Source of the DNA: Cypionkella sp.
GTDB lineage: Bacteria; Pseudomonadota; Alphaproteobacteria; Rhodobacterales; Rhodobacteraceae
Assembly (NCBI GenBank): GCA_023255415.1
Contig: JALRIN010000011.1
Span: 12,348-76,347 of the forward strand
Length of the DNA: 64,000 nt
Direction: 5' to 3'
The notes under the pieces were generated by a model that saw only the letters and a program-made list of their open reading frames with translations, was not told the DNA's origin and ran no database searches. Below, piece by piece: positions 41,016 through 49,431 of this stretch. Numbering within the stretch: position 1 is the stretch's first letter; each line of letters opens with the position of its first letter. The position numbers and the translations under genes are program-made.

Positions 41016-41752
41016 TCGACGCCCCCCAATTCAGGACGCCGGCCCTGACCATGCACCAGCACGATGGCAAAATAGGGGCAGTCTTCGGGGTTCACATCGG
41101 CCAGCTTGGCGATGCGCTGGGTCGGCATGGTGCCGCGCTCCACCAGCCAAGCATCCTGCAACCGGCCAACCGCCTGCAAAGCCCGCCGCACCTTGGGCAG
41201 GTTGCGACCGGTTTTCATCACCACCATGGCGTCAGAGCGTCCCATATGCGCCACCAGATCGGCCTCGGGCAAGGTCGCCATCAGCACACAAAGCACATCA
41301 TCGCCCCAGGTAAAGGGCGCGCCAATCGCGTTCCAGCAGCCGGTCATGCCGGTGATGCCCGCAATCACCTCAACCTCGGCGCGGCCCTGCAGGCGGGTGT
41401 GCAGATGCATGAACGAGCCATAAAACAGCGGATCGCCTTCACACAGCACGATCACCTCGGCGCTTTGCGACAACAGCGCCAGCCGGTCGGCCCAGTCATC
41501 ATAGAACTGCGCAAGCGCTTGATTATAGGCGGGGCTGTCAAAGGGCAGCTCGGTCGTGACCGGATATTCCATCGCATATTCGGTAACATCGGCGGCCAGC
41601 ATGCCTTCGACAATGCGGCGGGCTTGGCCTGCGCGGCCTGCCTTGCGAAAATAGGCGACATGGCGCGCGCTGCGGATCAGACGATCTGATTTCACCGAAA
41701 TCAGCTCAGGGTCGCCGGGGCCAAGGCCTGTGCAAATGATCTTGCCCATCAT
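41012..41752 (-). CDS. cobI: Precorrin-2 C20-methyltransferase, CobI
   Basis: CobI methylates C20 of precorrin-2. The 246-residue protein has GKIICTGLGPGDPELISVKS, YPVTTELPFDSPAYN, VIVLCEGDPLFYGSFMHLHT and EVIAGITGMTGCWNAIGAP, all characteristic of CobI. Its ATG overlaps the cobH stop (ATGA). A second ATG follows immediately; the first is used here because of the overlap. Confidence 0.95.
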   Translation of the reverse strand: MMGKIICTGLGPGDPELISVKSDRLIRSARHVAYFRKAGRAGQARRIVEGMLAADVTEYAMEYPVTTELPFDSPAYNQALAQFYDDWADRLALLSQSAEVIVLCEGDPLFYGSFMHLHTRLQGRAEVEVIAGITGMTGCWNAIGAPFTWGDDVLCVLMATLPEADLVAHMGRSDAMVVMKTGRNLPKVRRALQAVGRLQDAWLVERGTMPTQRIAKLADVNPEDCPYFAIVLVHGQGRRPELGGVE

Positions 41753-42378
41753 TCAATCCGGCTAGCCAAAGCGTTGATCGCAGCCACCGTGATCGCAGAT
41801 CCACCCAAGCGCCCTTGCACCACCACCGAAGGCACCGGCAGATCTGCCATCAGCGCCGCCTTGGATTCCGCAGCGCCGATAAAGCCGACAGGGCAGCCGA
41901 TGATCGCCGCAGGGCGCGGGCAGGTTGGATCTTCCAGCATATTCAGCAGATGAAACAGCGCGGTCGGTGCATTGCCAATCGCCACCACCGCCCCCGCCAG
42001 ATGCGGGCGCCACAGCTCGAGTGCGGCGGCCGAGCGGGTGTTGCCCATCGCCTTGGCCATGCCGATCACCGCAGGATCATGCAGCGTGCAGATCACCTGA
42101 TTGCCCGCAGGCAGGCGGCCACGGGTGACGCCTTCAGACACCATACGCGCATCACACAGGATCGGCGCGCCAGCTTCCAGTGCCGCCCGCGCCGCAATCG
42201 CCATCCCGGCCGAAAACTGCACATGCTGTTCCAGCCCCACCATGCCAGCGGCATGGATCATCCGCACCACCACGATCTCTTCTTCGGGGGTAAAGCGCGC
42301 CAGATCGGCCTCGGCGCGGATGGTGGCAAAGGACTGGCGGTAAATCTCGGCGCCATCGGTGATGTAGGTATGCGGCAT
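41749..42378 (-). CDS. cobH: Precorrin-8X methylmutase, CobH
   Basis: CobH moves the C11 methyl to C12, giving hydrogenobyrinic acid. The 209-residue protein has the catalytic His region VVVRMIHAAGMVGLEQHVQF, PILCDARMVSEGVTRGRLP, IGNAPTALFHLLNML and PVGFIGAAESKAALM. Its ATG overlaps the cobG stop (TGATG). Length and motifs are typical. Confidence 0.96.
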   Translation of the reverse strand: MPHTYITDGAEIYRQSFATIRAEADLARFTPEEEIVVVRMIHAAGMVGLEQHVQFSAGMAIAARAALEAGAPILCDARMVSEGVTRGRLPAGNQVICTLHDPAVIGMAKAMGNTRSAAALELWRPHLAGAVVAIGNAPTALFHLLNMLEDPTCPRPAAIIGCPVGFIGAAESKAALMADLPVPSVVVQGRLGGSAITVAAINALASRIE

Positions 42379-43541
42379 CAGGGGGCCTTTGAGATAAGTG
42401 AGGGGTCGCGGATAAGCTCGGACGCGGATAGCGCGATGCGGTCGGGAATGCCAGATGCAGGACCGTCATAGATCAGATCGAAACCGACAGGGGTCGCGGT
42501 TAGGGTGCGCGCGGGCCCCGGGTGCGCACAGCCCTTGGCGCAGCCCGAGACGTGCAAAAGCCCCGTCACATTGGGCGCAAGCGCGCGGGCAAGGCCGCGG
42601 GTGTCGCCAAGTGCCTGCGGGCAGGCAGGCGCGCCCGAACAGGCAACCACCCGCAGCATAGGATCCTCGGCACGGGTGATCACGCCTTCCAGATCAGGCG
42701 CATGCGCCAAGCCTTCGACCAACAGCATGCGCCAAGGTGTCAGCCGCAGCGCCCCCAGATCGGCCAAGGCGGCCAGCGTTTGCGCCTGCATCTGGCCAAA
42801 GTCAAAGCCCAGCAGCCGCCCCTGCGCCTGCGCGCCAAGCGTTGCGCGCAGGGGCTGCAAGCGCCGCGCCTCAAAGCCAGCAGGCAGGCCGCTCCGCGCC
42901 AAAAGCTGCGCCATCCGCCCCCGCCCAGCCGTCACGCCGCCCGCATCCAAAAACCAGCGCGCCAAGGCCAAGGCCTGCGCCACCGCATCTTTGGCGCTGA
43001 CCGCTTTCGCGCCGCCCTGCACGGCCAGCAGCAGGCCCTCGGGGCCGGTCTCGATCCAGATATCGGCGCTGACATCGCGCAACACCGGCTGCGCAGCGGT
43101 ATCCAGCACAAAGCCAAACTTTGCGGGCAATGCGGGGGCATCAGCCGCGGCCAAGGCCGCTGTCAGCTCTGCCGCAAGCCTTTGCGTCGGATCGGCACTG
43201 TGCCAAAACGGCGTCACGATGATATTGCGCCGCGCTTCGGCCTCGGCGCTGTCGTCGATCAGCCCCAGCTGCCGCAGCCCCGTGATCAGCGCAGGATAGC
43301 TTGCCTCGGTGACGCCGCGCAGTTGCAGATTTGCGCGGTTCGACAGATCGATCAAACCATTGCCATGCCGCCGCGCCAGATCCGCGATGCCACGCGCTTG
43401 GGCTTGGGTCAGCCGCCCGCCATGCGGGCGCACCCGCACCACCAGCCCGTCACCCGAGGCCATCGGCCGCAGCGCACCCGGGCACCAGCCTTGAATGATC
43501 GGGCCTTGAATGATCGGGCCTTGAATGACCGCCTTAGCCAT
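42378..43541 (-). CDS. cobG: Precorrin-3B synthase, CobG
   Basis: CobG is the oxygen-dependent monooxygenase that makes precorrin-3B. The 387-residue protein has the nitrite/sulfite-reductase fold with paired ferredoxin-like halves (GLVVRVRPHGGRLTQAQARG, SNRANLQLRGV) and C-terminal Fe-S/sirohaem-type cysteines (CSGAPACPQALGDTRGLA and HVSGCAKGCAHPG). The start at 43541 overlaps the cobN stop by 8 nt. The N-terminus contains an unusual repeat IQGPIIQGPIIQG from a 15-bp tandem duplication. Its presence, rather than CobZ, marks an aerobic pathway. Confidence 0.93.
   Translation of the reverse strand: MAKAVIQGPIIQGPIIQGWCPGALRPMASGDGLVVRVRPHGGRLTQAQARGIADLARRHGNGLIDLSNRANLQLRGVTEASYPALITGLRQLGLIDDSAEAEARRNIIVTPFWHSADPTQRLAAELTAALAAADAPALPAKFGFVLDTAAQPVLRDVSADIWIETGPEGLLLAVQGGAKAVSAKDAVAQALALARWFLDAGGVTAGRGRMAQLLARSGLPAGFEARRLQPLRATLGAQAQGRLLGFDFGQMQAQTLAALADLGALRLTPWRMLLVEGLAHAPDLEGVITRAEDPMLRVVACSGAPACPQALGDTRGLARALAPNVTGLLHVSGCAKGCAHPGPARTLTATPVGFDLIYDGPASGIPDRIALSASELIRDPSLISKAP
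43489..43530. repeat. 15-bp tandem repeat inside cobG (2.8 copies)
   Basis: CCTTGAATGATCGGG is present exactly at 43489-43503 and 43504-43518; the third copy at 43519-43530 has one mismatch (TGACC). In frame it encodes the IQGPI repeats at the CobG N-terminus, just before the conserved WCPGALRPM segment. Confidence 0.9.
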
Positions 43542-46500
43542 CCAAGCCCCCGATCTGCGCCGCAATCGAATTGCGCCGCGTCACCCAAAGCCCTGCGTCA
43601 AACAAGGCCTGAAACCGCGCCTGCATCGCGGCCAAGGCTGCGGGGTTTTCGGCCTCAAGAAAGGCCACCAGATCCTCGCGACCCAGGGTGGCTTCGTGAT
43701 ATAAATCGAACAATTGCGCCGGAACAGCACGGGTCAGATGCGCATAGGCGGCAAGGTTGTCCAGGGTCGCCGCAATCTCGGCACCGCCGCGAAAGCCGTG
43801 GCGCATCATGCCGCTGGCCCAATCGGGGTTGGCCGCACGCGCGCGCACCACCCGCCCCACCTCTTCCGAGACCGAGCGCGCTCGCGGCGCGTCAGCCCGA
43901 CTGGCGTCGATGTGATAAAGTGCTGGTTCCGCCGCGCCAACCGCAGCCATGGCGGCGGCAAATCCGCCTTCATGGGCGGCGTAATCCGGCGCCATCAGGA
44001 TGTCGGTTTCCACCAGATCCTGCACATGCGCATAGCCATCTGCCGCCTGCAACCGCTGGGCAAGGCCCGCGCGATCTTGCGAAATCTCGCCCTTGGCATC
44101 AATCGCCCATTCCGAACTGCTTAACCAAGCCTCGCCGGCAGCCATGCGGCCAGCGTCGGAATAATCCTCTAGCGCGGGTTCCATCCCCATGCCGTAAAGC
44201 CCGGGCTTGGGGCCAAAAACCCGTGCAGCCCGCGCAAGATAGGGGTTCATATCCGCCGCCTCGTCGCGCTGCGACAAGGCCGTGGCCCCGGCTTCGAACA
44301 ATTGCGCCAGCCCGCCAAAAACATCGCGGAACAGACCCGAGACCCGCAGCGTGACATCAATGCGCGGCCGGTCCAGCAAGGCCAGCGGCAGGATTTCAAA
44401 GCCCGAGACCCGCTCTGACCCCTCGTCCCATTTCGGTGCAAGCCCTGCCAGATGCAGCGCCATCGCCAATTCCTCGCCCGCCGTTCGCATAGTGGCAGAG
44501 CCCCACAGGTCAATTACCAAGCCGCGCGGCCAATCGCCTTTGTCTTGCAAATGCCGCCGCAACAGCTCTTCGGCAAGTTTCACACCTTGGGCATAGGCCG
44601 CCCGCGATGGCACTGCGCGCGGATCCACCGTATAAAGATTGCGCCCCGTTGGCAGCACATCCGACCGCCCCCGCCACGGGCTGCCAGAAGGCCCCGCAGG
44701 CACCCGCGCGCCCGCAAGCGCGGTCATCAGCCCCTCGGTCTCGCCAGCCGCAGCCCCAAAGACATGCAGCCCATCGCCAAACTGGCTTTCCTTGATATCG
44801 CAGACAAAGCGGTCGATCCGCGTAATCGCCTCGGCAGCCGATGCCCCCAAAGGCAAGCCCAGATCGGCCTCGACACCCGAGGCCTGCGCCTCGGCGCGGA
44901 TGCTGCCGATCAACCGATCGCGTCGCGACGGGTCCAGCCCATCGGCGGTAGAATATTCGTCCAGCAGACGTTCCAACCGCAACAGACCTTCGGGCACCGC
45001 CGATTGCGCCAAGGGCGGCGGCAAATGGCCCAAGGTCACAGCGCCAATCCGACGCTTGGCCTGTGCAGCCTCGCCCGGATCATTGACGATAAAGGGATAG
45101 ATCACCGGCAGATCGGCCAACAAAACCTCGGGCCAGCAATCGGCCGACAGCGCCACCGATTTGCCCGGCAGCCATTCCAGCGTGCCATGCGCACCGATGT
45201 GCAACAGCGCATGAAGACCCTGCGCGCGCAGCCATAGATAAAACGCCACATAGCCGTGGCGTGGAATGCGCGACAGATCATGGTAATCGCCATCGCGGGC
45301 GGCGACATGGCCGCGCTCGGGTTGCAGCGCGATCAGGGCGCGGCCCGCCCGCAAGGCCGCAAAGTGAAACGCCCCCGCCGTGCAAGCCGCATCCTGCTCT
45401 GGCGCGCCCCAAGCCTGCGCCAACTGGTCGCGCAAGGCCTGCGGCAGCTGCGACAGGGCGGCAAGATAGTCCTGCAGCGGCCACGACAACCGCTCGGCAA
45501 TCAGGCGTGGCCCAAGCGCATCGGGGGCCGCAACATCATGCCCCTGCGCCGCCATCTGCTGCAAAATCGCCTGAGTCGAGGCCAGGGCATCCAAGCCCAC
45601 CGCATGCGCAATCTGGTCGGGCCGCCCAGGATAGGTCGACAGCACAATCGCCACAGATTTTTCGGCCACAGGCACAAAGGCCAGCCGCAGCCAGCCCATC
45701 ACCCGCGCCACAACCTGATTGATCCGCCCCAGATCCGCGCGATGCGCAAACCGCGAGAATTGCAGATCAGGGTCGCGCTTGCCGGGGGATTTAAAGCTGA
45801 TCAGACCGGCGAAAATCCGGCCATCCACCTCGGGCAGAACCACATGCATTGCCAGATCCGCAGGGGCCAGCCCGCGCTCTGATCCGGCCCAATCGCGCCT
45901 GCGCGCGGTGGAAAGGGCGACCTGAAACACCGGACATTGCGGCGCATCAAGCGGGGTCGTGCCATCGGCGCCACGGGCTGAAAACGCGGTGGCATTGATG
46001 ATCGCCACCGGGGGCACCGCTGCAAAAGCGTCCGCCAGAAACGCGGCAGCGCCGCTGGCCTTAAGCGAGGGCACAAACACGCCGTAAGCCGCCACACCCT
46101 TGGCGCGCAGCGCGGCAATCAGCGCATCAATCGGCGCGGTGTCGGCCGCCGTCAGATAGCTGCGATAAAAGCTGACCAAGACCGCAGGCCCCTGCACCAA
46201 GGGCGCTGCGATCACGCCCCGCTCGGGGTCATACCAACCACAGCTTGGCACGGTTTTATCGCCCACCACCGGCCCGGCATAAAGCCCCGCAGCAAGCGCC
46301 AATTGCGCCAAAGCCGCCTGCGCTGCCACAGCACCACCCGCATCACACAGCGCCGAAAGCCTGCGCAGCGTCGAAACCGGCAGGGTCGAATAGCCATCAA
46401 GGGCGGCATCTTCGCGCCCATCCGCCGGCAGCACCGCCAAGGCCACGTCATGCCTGCGCGCATAGTCTTGCAGCTGCATCAGCCCGTAAGGCCAGTAATT

Positions 46501-46770
46501 TTCACCGCCAATAACCCGCACCAATATGCCTTTGACGCCCACCAAAGTGCGTTCGACATAGGCATCGACCGACATCGGATGCTTTAGCGCAATCAGATTG
46601 GCCAGGCGCAGGCTGGGTAATTTTTCGCGCCCGCGCTGCCAGCCCGCCGCGAAAGCCCCAAGATCACTGTCAGAAAACGACAGCACCACCAGATCCGCAG
46701 GCGTCTGCCCCAGATCAAACGGTGCCTCGGTATCTTCCAGCCCATGGCTTTCGCGAAAGACGACATGCAT
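43534..46770 (-). CDS. cobN: Cobaltochelatase subunit CobN
   Basis: CobN is the large subunit of the ATP-dependent CobNST chelatase that inserts cobalt into hydrogenobyrinic acid a,c-diamide. The 1078-residue protein has family blocks such as VRVIGGENYWPYGLMQLQDY, RIFAGLISFKSPGKRD, LHIGAHGTLEWLPGKSVALS, VYPFIVNDPGEAAQAKRRIG-like text, and LVIDLWGSATMRTAGEELAM. The length is near that of Rhodobacter homologues. The AAA+ subunits CobS and CobT are not in the window. It follows cobW by 6 nt. Confidence 0.95.
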   Translation of the reverse strand: MHVVFRESHGLEDTEAPFDLGQTPADLVVLSFSDSDLGAFAAGWQRGREKLPSLRLANLIALKHPMSVDAYVERTLVGVKGILVRVIGGENYWPYGLMQLQDYARRHDVALAVLPADGREDAALDGYSTLPVSTLRRLSALCDAGGAVAAQAALAQLALAAGLYAGPVVGDKTVPSCGWYDPERGVIAAPLVQGPAVLVSFYRSYLTAADTAPIDALIAALRAKGVAAYGVFVPSLKASGAAAFLADAFAAVPPVAIINATAFSARGADGTTPLDAPQCPVFQVALSTARRRDWAGSERGLAPADLAMHVVLPEVDGRIFAGLISFKSPGKRDPDLQFSRFAHRADLGRINQVVARVMGWLRLAFVPVAEKSVAIVLSTYPGRPDQIAHAVGLDALASTQAILQQMAAQGHDVAAPDALGPRLIAERLSWPLQDYLAALSQLPQALRDQLAQAWGAPEQDAACTAGAFHFAALRAGRALIALQPERGHVAARDGDYHDLSRIPRHGYVAFYLWLRAQGLHALLHIGAHGTLEWLPGKSVALSADCWPEVLLADLPVIYPFIVNDPGEAAQAKRRIGAVTLGHLPPPLAQSAVPEGLLRLERLLDEYSTADGLDPSRRDRLIGSIRAEAQASGVEADLGLPLGASAAEAITRIDRFVCDIKESQFGDGLHVFGAAAGETEGLMTALAGARVPAGPSGSPWRGRSDVLPTGRNLYTVDPRAVPSRAAYAQGVKLAEELLRRHLQDKGDWPRGLVIDLWGSATMRTAGEELAMALHLAGLAPKWDEGSERVSGFEILPLALLDRPRIDVTLRVSGLFRDVFGGLAQLFEAGATALSQRDEAADMNPYLARAARVFGPKPGLYGMGMEPALEDYSDAGRMAAGEAWLSSSEWAIDAKGEISQDRAGLAQRLQAADGYAHVQDLVETDILMAPDYAAHEGGFAAAMAAVGAAEPALYHIDASRADAPRARSVSEEVGRVVRARAANPDWASGMMRHGFRGGAEIAATLDNLAAYAHLTRAVPAQLFDLYHEATLGREDLVAFLEAENPAALAAMQARFQALFDAGLWVTRRNSIAAQIGGLDG

Positions 46771-46776
46771 GGCGGA

Positions 46777-47811
46777 TTAGGCCCCCAACACGGCACGAAT
46801 GGCCGCCAGATCAATGTGATCATGTTCAGCAATCACCACCAACTGCCCCTTGCGCGGCAGAGCGCCCCATGGCCGGTCAAACTGGTGTCGCACCCGTGCG
46901 CCCACCGCCTGCACCAGCAGACGCATCGGCTTGCCGGTCACCGCGACATAGCCCTTGACCCGCAAGATGTTCTGCTCGGCGGCCAGCCGCTGGATGGCTG
47001 CGACCAAAACCTCGATCTCGGCGATTTCGGGCAGATCAATCACCACGGTGTCAAAATCATCATGCTCGTGGTCGTCGTGACCATCGTGATGCGAGGGGCG
47101 TGCTGCCAGATCGTCTTCGGCCTTGGCGTTCAGGCCCAAGATCAGCGCCGGATCAATAATGCCTTCTGACATCGCCAAAATCGGCGTCGGGCGTGGCTGC
47201 TCGGCGATGATGATGGCGCGGGCTGCGGCCAAACCGGCTTCGCCGGCCAAATCAGCCTTGGACATCAGCACGATATCAGCACAGGCGATCTGATCTTCAA
47301 ACACCTCGGACAAGGGGGTTTCGTGGTCAATGCTGTCATCGGCCAGGCGCTGCGCATCCACCGCCGCCACATCCGGCGCAAAGCGCCCCGCCGCCACCGC
47401 TTCGGCATCGGCCAAAGCGATCACACCATCGACCGTGATTTTTGAGCGGATCGCCGGCCAGTCAAAGGCCTTGAGCAACGGCTTTGGCAACGCCAACCCC
47501 GAGGTCTCGATGATGATATGATCCGGGCGCACCGGCAGCGCCATCAGCGCCTCGATGGTCGGGATGAAATCATCGGCAACCGTGCAGCAGATGCAGCCAT
47601 TGGCCAGCTCGACGATATTCTCGACTGGGCAATTGTCATCGGCGCAAGATTTCAGAATGTCGCCATCGACGCCAACGGTGCCAAACTCATTGACCAAAAT
47701 CGCCAAGCGCTTGCCCTGCGGGTTTTGCATCAAATGCCGGATCAAAGTGGTCTTGCCTGCCCCTAAAAAGCCGGTGATCACGGTTACAGGGATTTTTGCC
47801 AGATCGGTCAT
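46777..47811 (-). CDS. cobW: CobW family GTPase / metallochaperone
   Basis: The 344-residue G3E GTPase has the P-loop ITGFLGAGKTTLIRHLM, the metal-binding CxCC in ELANGCICCTVADDF, the ETSGLALPKP switch region, MSKADLAGEAGL, and a His/Asp-rich loop (SHHDGHDDHEHDDFD, about residue 245) likely to bind metal. CobW is thought to supply cobalt for the chelatase CobN, which is encoded next. The start at 47811 is chosen because the longer frame runs into the DUF1636 gene. Confidence 0.94.
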   Translation of the reverse strand: MTDLAKIPVTVITGFLGAGKTTLIRHLMQNPQGKRLAILVNEFGTVGVDGDILKSCADDNCPVENIVELANGCICCTVADDFIPTIEALMALPVRPDHIIIETSGLALPKPLLKAFDWPAIRSKITVDGVIALADAEAVAAGRFAPDVAAVDAQRLADDSIDHETPLSEVFEDQIACADIVLMSKADLAGEAGLAAARAIIIAEQPRPTPILAMSEGIIDPALILGLNAKAEDDLAARPSHHDGHDDHEHDDFDTVVIDLPEIAEIEVLVAAIQRLAAEQNILRVKGYVAVTGKPMRLLVQAVGARVRHQFDRPWGALPRKGQLVVIAEHDHIDLAAIRAVLGA

Positions 47812-47812
47812 A

Positions 47813-48169
47813 TCAGCTCTCCAATGGGGGGATGCGCGCAAGGCTTTGCTTGCGAAAGATTACAGGACGCGCGCGCCAAGGCACAAGGCCATCGGCCGCC
47901 TCGGCATAGGCCGCAGCGCCCAAAAGGATATCGGGCGCATCGGCTTCGGTCAGACGACCGTAAACATAAGACCAACGCCCCGGCGCCGACAGGGCGATCG
48001 CCGCCCCCTGGGCGCAGGCCGACAGACATTCCACGCCAACAATGCGCAGCCCCTGCGGTGTGTCGCCCGCCATCAGCGCCGCGTGCAGCCGCGCGCCCAA
48101 GGGCTGTTCGCCCTCAGCCAGAGGCAGGTTCGCTTTGCAGGTGGTGCAAACATGAAGTGTAACGCTCAT
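47813..48169 (-). CDS. DUF1636 family protein, ferredoxin-like Cys motifs
   Basis: The 118-residue protein (MSVTLHVCTTCKANLPLAEG) has CTTC near the N-terminus and CLSACAQG in the middle (VECLSACAQGAAIALSAPGR), a four-cysteine pattern like thioredoxin-like [2Fe-2S] proteins or a metal site. It is the first gene after the cobalamin riboswitch and lies 1 nt before cobW, so a role in cobalt handling or corrin redox chemistry is inferred. GAGGGTTG precedes the ATG. A longer frame through the riboswitch is rejected. Confidence 0.85.
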   Translation of the reverse strand: MSVTLHVCTTCKANLPLAEGEQPLGARLHAALMAGDTPQGLRIVGVECLSACAQGAAIALSAPGRWSYVYGRLTEADAPDILLGAAAYAEAADGLVPWRARPVIFRKQSLARIPPLES

Positions 48170-48267
48170 CAACCCTCGCCCAATCTGGGGATGACGGGGA
48201 ATGCCAGAGCGCTCGCCAAAAGGCGCAAGTGCCTGCTGGTCGCGGAACACCCCGTCCGCCCGTTCAG

Positions 48268-48470
48268 TCTCGGCGCTGGCAGGTCTCCCGGCTTGCGGAT
48301 CCAAAGCGGCCAGATCAGGCCGCTTAACGGTCACCCGCCTTCCCGAACCTTGCGGCCAGTGGCATGGGCGACCTCTCCGGTCACGGTCGCGGGGGCGGCA
48401 GCTTCGGGGGTCGCCCCCTTTTGCATTCCCTCTTCGCCTGTCATAGACAGGAACCAGCGCTGCCTCACCT
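48268..48470 (-). promoter_or_regulatory. Cobalamin riboswitch
   Basis: On the minus strand, P1 pairs GCGCTGG (near 48460) with CCAGCGC (near 48274). Between them are the conserved AGAGGGAATGCAAAAG core, GCTGCCGCCCCCGCGACCGT, the B12 box GCCACTGG (48356-48363), GGTTCGGGAAGGCGGGTG and the 3' AAGCCGGGAGACCTGCC. These are the known adenosylcobalamin riboswitch elements in order. It lies 99 nt upstream of the DUF1636-cobW-cobN-cobGHIJ run and would repress it when B12 is abundant. It accounts for most of the 48170-48511 gap. Confidence 0.92.
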
Positions 48471-48511
48471 GTGGCAGAATACACGCCCTTGTCAAGCAAA
48501 GCAGAGGTATC

Positions 48512-49171
48512 ATGGCCCAGACACAGACGCCCCCCCAAGATGCAATCGCAAAAGCCGACACATCAGGCGATGAAAACGCCCGCCACGCCCGCAAGATGGC
48601 CAAGAAGAAAGCTGCGCGTGACAAAATCATGGCCGGCAAAGCGGGCGATAAGGGTCTGCTGATCGTGCATACTGGTGCCGGAAAAGGCAAATCCTCCAGC
48701 GGTTTTGGCATGATTCTGCGCTGCATCGCGCATGAGATGCCCTGCGCGGTGGTGCAATTCATCAAAGGCGCTTGGGATACGGGCGAGCGGCGGATCATCG
48801 AGGAAAACTTCGCCGATCTGTGCGAGTTTCACGCCATGGGCGAAGGCTTCACTTGGGAAACCCAAGACCGCGCCCGCGATATCGCAATGGCCGCCAAAGG
48901 CTGGGAAAAAGCCAAAGAGCTGATCCGCGATCCCGACAACCGCCTTGTATTGCTAGATGAGATTAATATTGCCCTGCGCTACGATTATCTTGAAATCAAC
49001 GAGGTTCTAACCTTTCTTGCCGCTGAAAAACCCCCGCTTACCCATGTGGTGATGACAGGTCGCAATGCCAAACCCGAATTGATAGAAGCCGCCGATCTGG
49101 TCACTGAAATGACCCTGATCAAACACCCCTTCCGTGCAGGCATCAAAGCACAGGCAGGCGTCGAGTTTTAA
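48512..49171 (+). CDS. cobO: Cob(I)yrinic acid a,c-diamide adenosyltransferase, CobO
   Basis: CobO transfers the adenosyl group from ATP to the cobalt of the corrinoid. The 219-residue CobA/CobO-type enzyme has the P-loop HTGAGKGKSSSGFGMILR, VVQFIKGAWDTGERRI, LVLLDEINIALRYDYL and THVVMTGRNAKPELIEAADL. The Lys-rich N-terminus (MAKKKAARDKI) is typical. GAGG precedes the ATG. It is divergent from the riboswitch, sharing about 40 bp of promoter DNA, so it is not under that riboswitch. Confidence 0.95.
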   Translation: MAQTQTPPQDAIAKADTSGDENARHARKMAKKKAARDKIMAGKAGDKGLLIVHTGAGKGKSSSGFGMILRCIAHEMPCAVVQFIKGAWDTGERRIIEENFADLCEFHAMGEGFTWETQDRARDIAMAAKGWEKAKELIRDPDNRLVLLDEINIALRYDYLEINEVLTFLAAEKPPLTHVVMTGRNAKPELIEAADLVTEMTLIKHPFRAGIKAQAGVEF

Positions 49172-49173
49172 GA

Positions 49174-49234
49174 GAGGGGCCAGCCCCTCGCGCCTGCGGC
49201 GCTCACCCCGGGATATTTAGGCCAAGATGAAAGC
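49174..49234 (+). repeat. Dispersed intergenic element, copy C (two hairpins plus conserved tail)
   Basis: GAGGGG/CCCCTC and GCGCC/GGCGC hairpins directly follow the cobO stop, then the tail GGGATATTTAGGCCAAGATGAAAGC (49210-49234). It may terminate cobO. The inverted copy E lies 126 bp further on. Confidence 0.75.
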
Positions 49235-49337
49235 AACGAAATGTTAACCTTGATCGGGCAAACTGAAACAGCGGAACAGGGGGGGACCCCGATGGCCGCC
49301 CAAGGTGAAAGCGCCGCATCTCCCCCGCCCGCGCGGC

Positions 49338-49390
49338 CCGAGATGCGGTGCCGCCTCTCGGCTTTCATCTTGGCAAAAAATATCCCCGCC
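49338..49390 (-). repeat. Dispersed intergenic element, copy E (inverted relative to copy C)
   Basis: The minus strand reads GGGATATTTTTTGCCAAGATGAAAGC (49361-49386) followed by a hairpin CCGAGA..TCTCGG with inner GCGG/CCGC (49338-49361). Together with copy C it brackets most of the 49172-49431 intergenic region; between them (49235-49337) I see no gene I trust. Confidence 0.7.
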
Positions 49391-49431
49391 GGAGGCTTCC
49401 GAACGCTCCACCAACACAGCGGGAGATTTTG

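Noticed and set aside
42522..44354. 610-codon plus-strand open frame opposite cobG and cobN
   Set aside because: Low-complexity Arg/Pro/Ala/Gln-rich translation typical of the antisense of GC-rich genes; cobG and cobN on the other strand have full family motifs.
48471..48511. TTGACA on the minus strand upstream of the cobalamin riboswitch considered as its -35 box
   Set aside because: The only -10-like hexamer (TATTCT) is 8 bp away, too close for a promoter.
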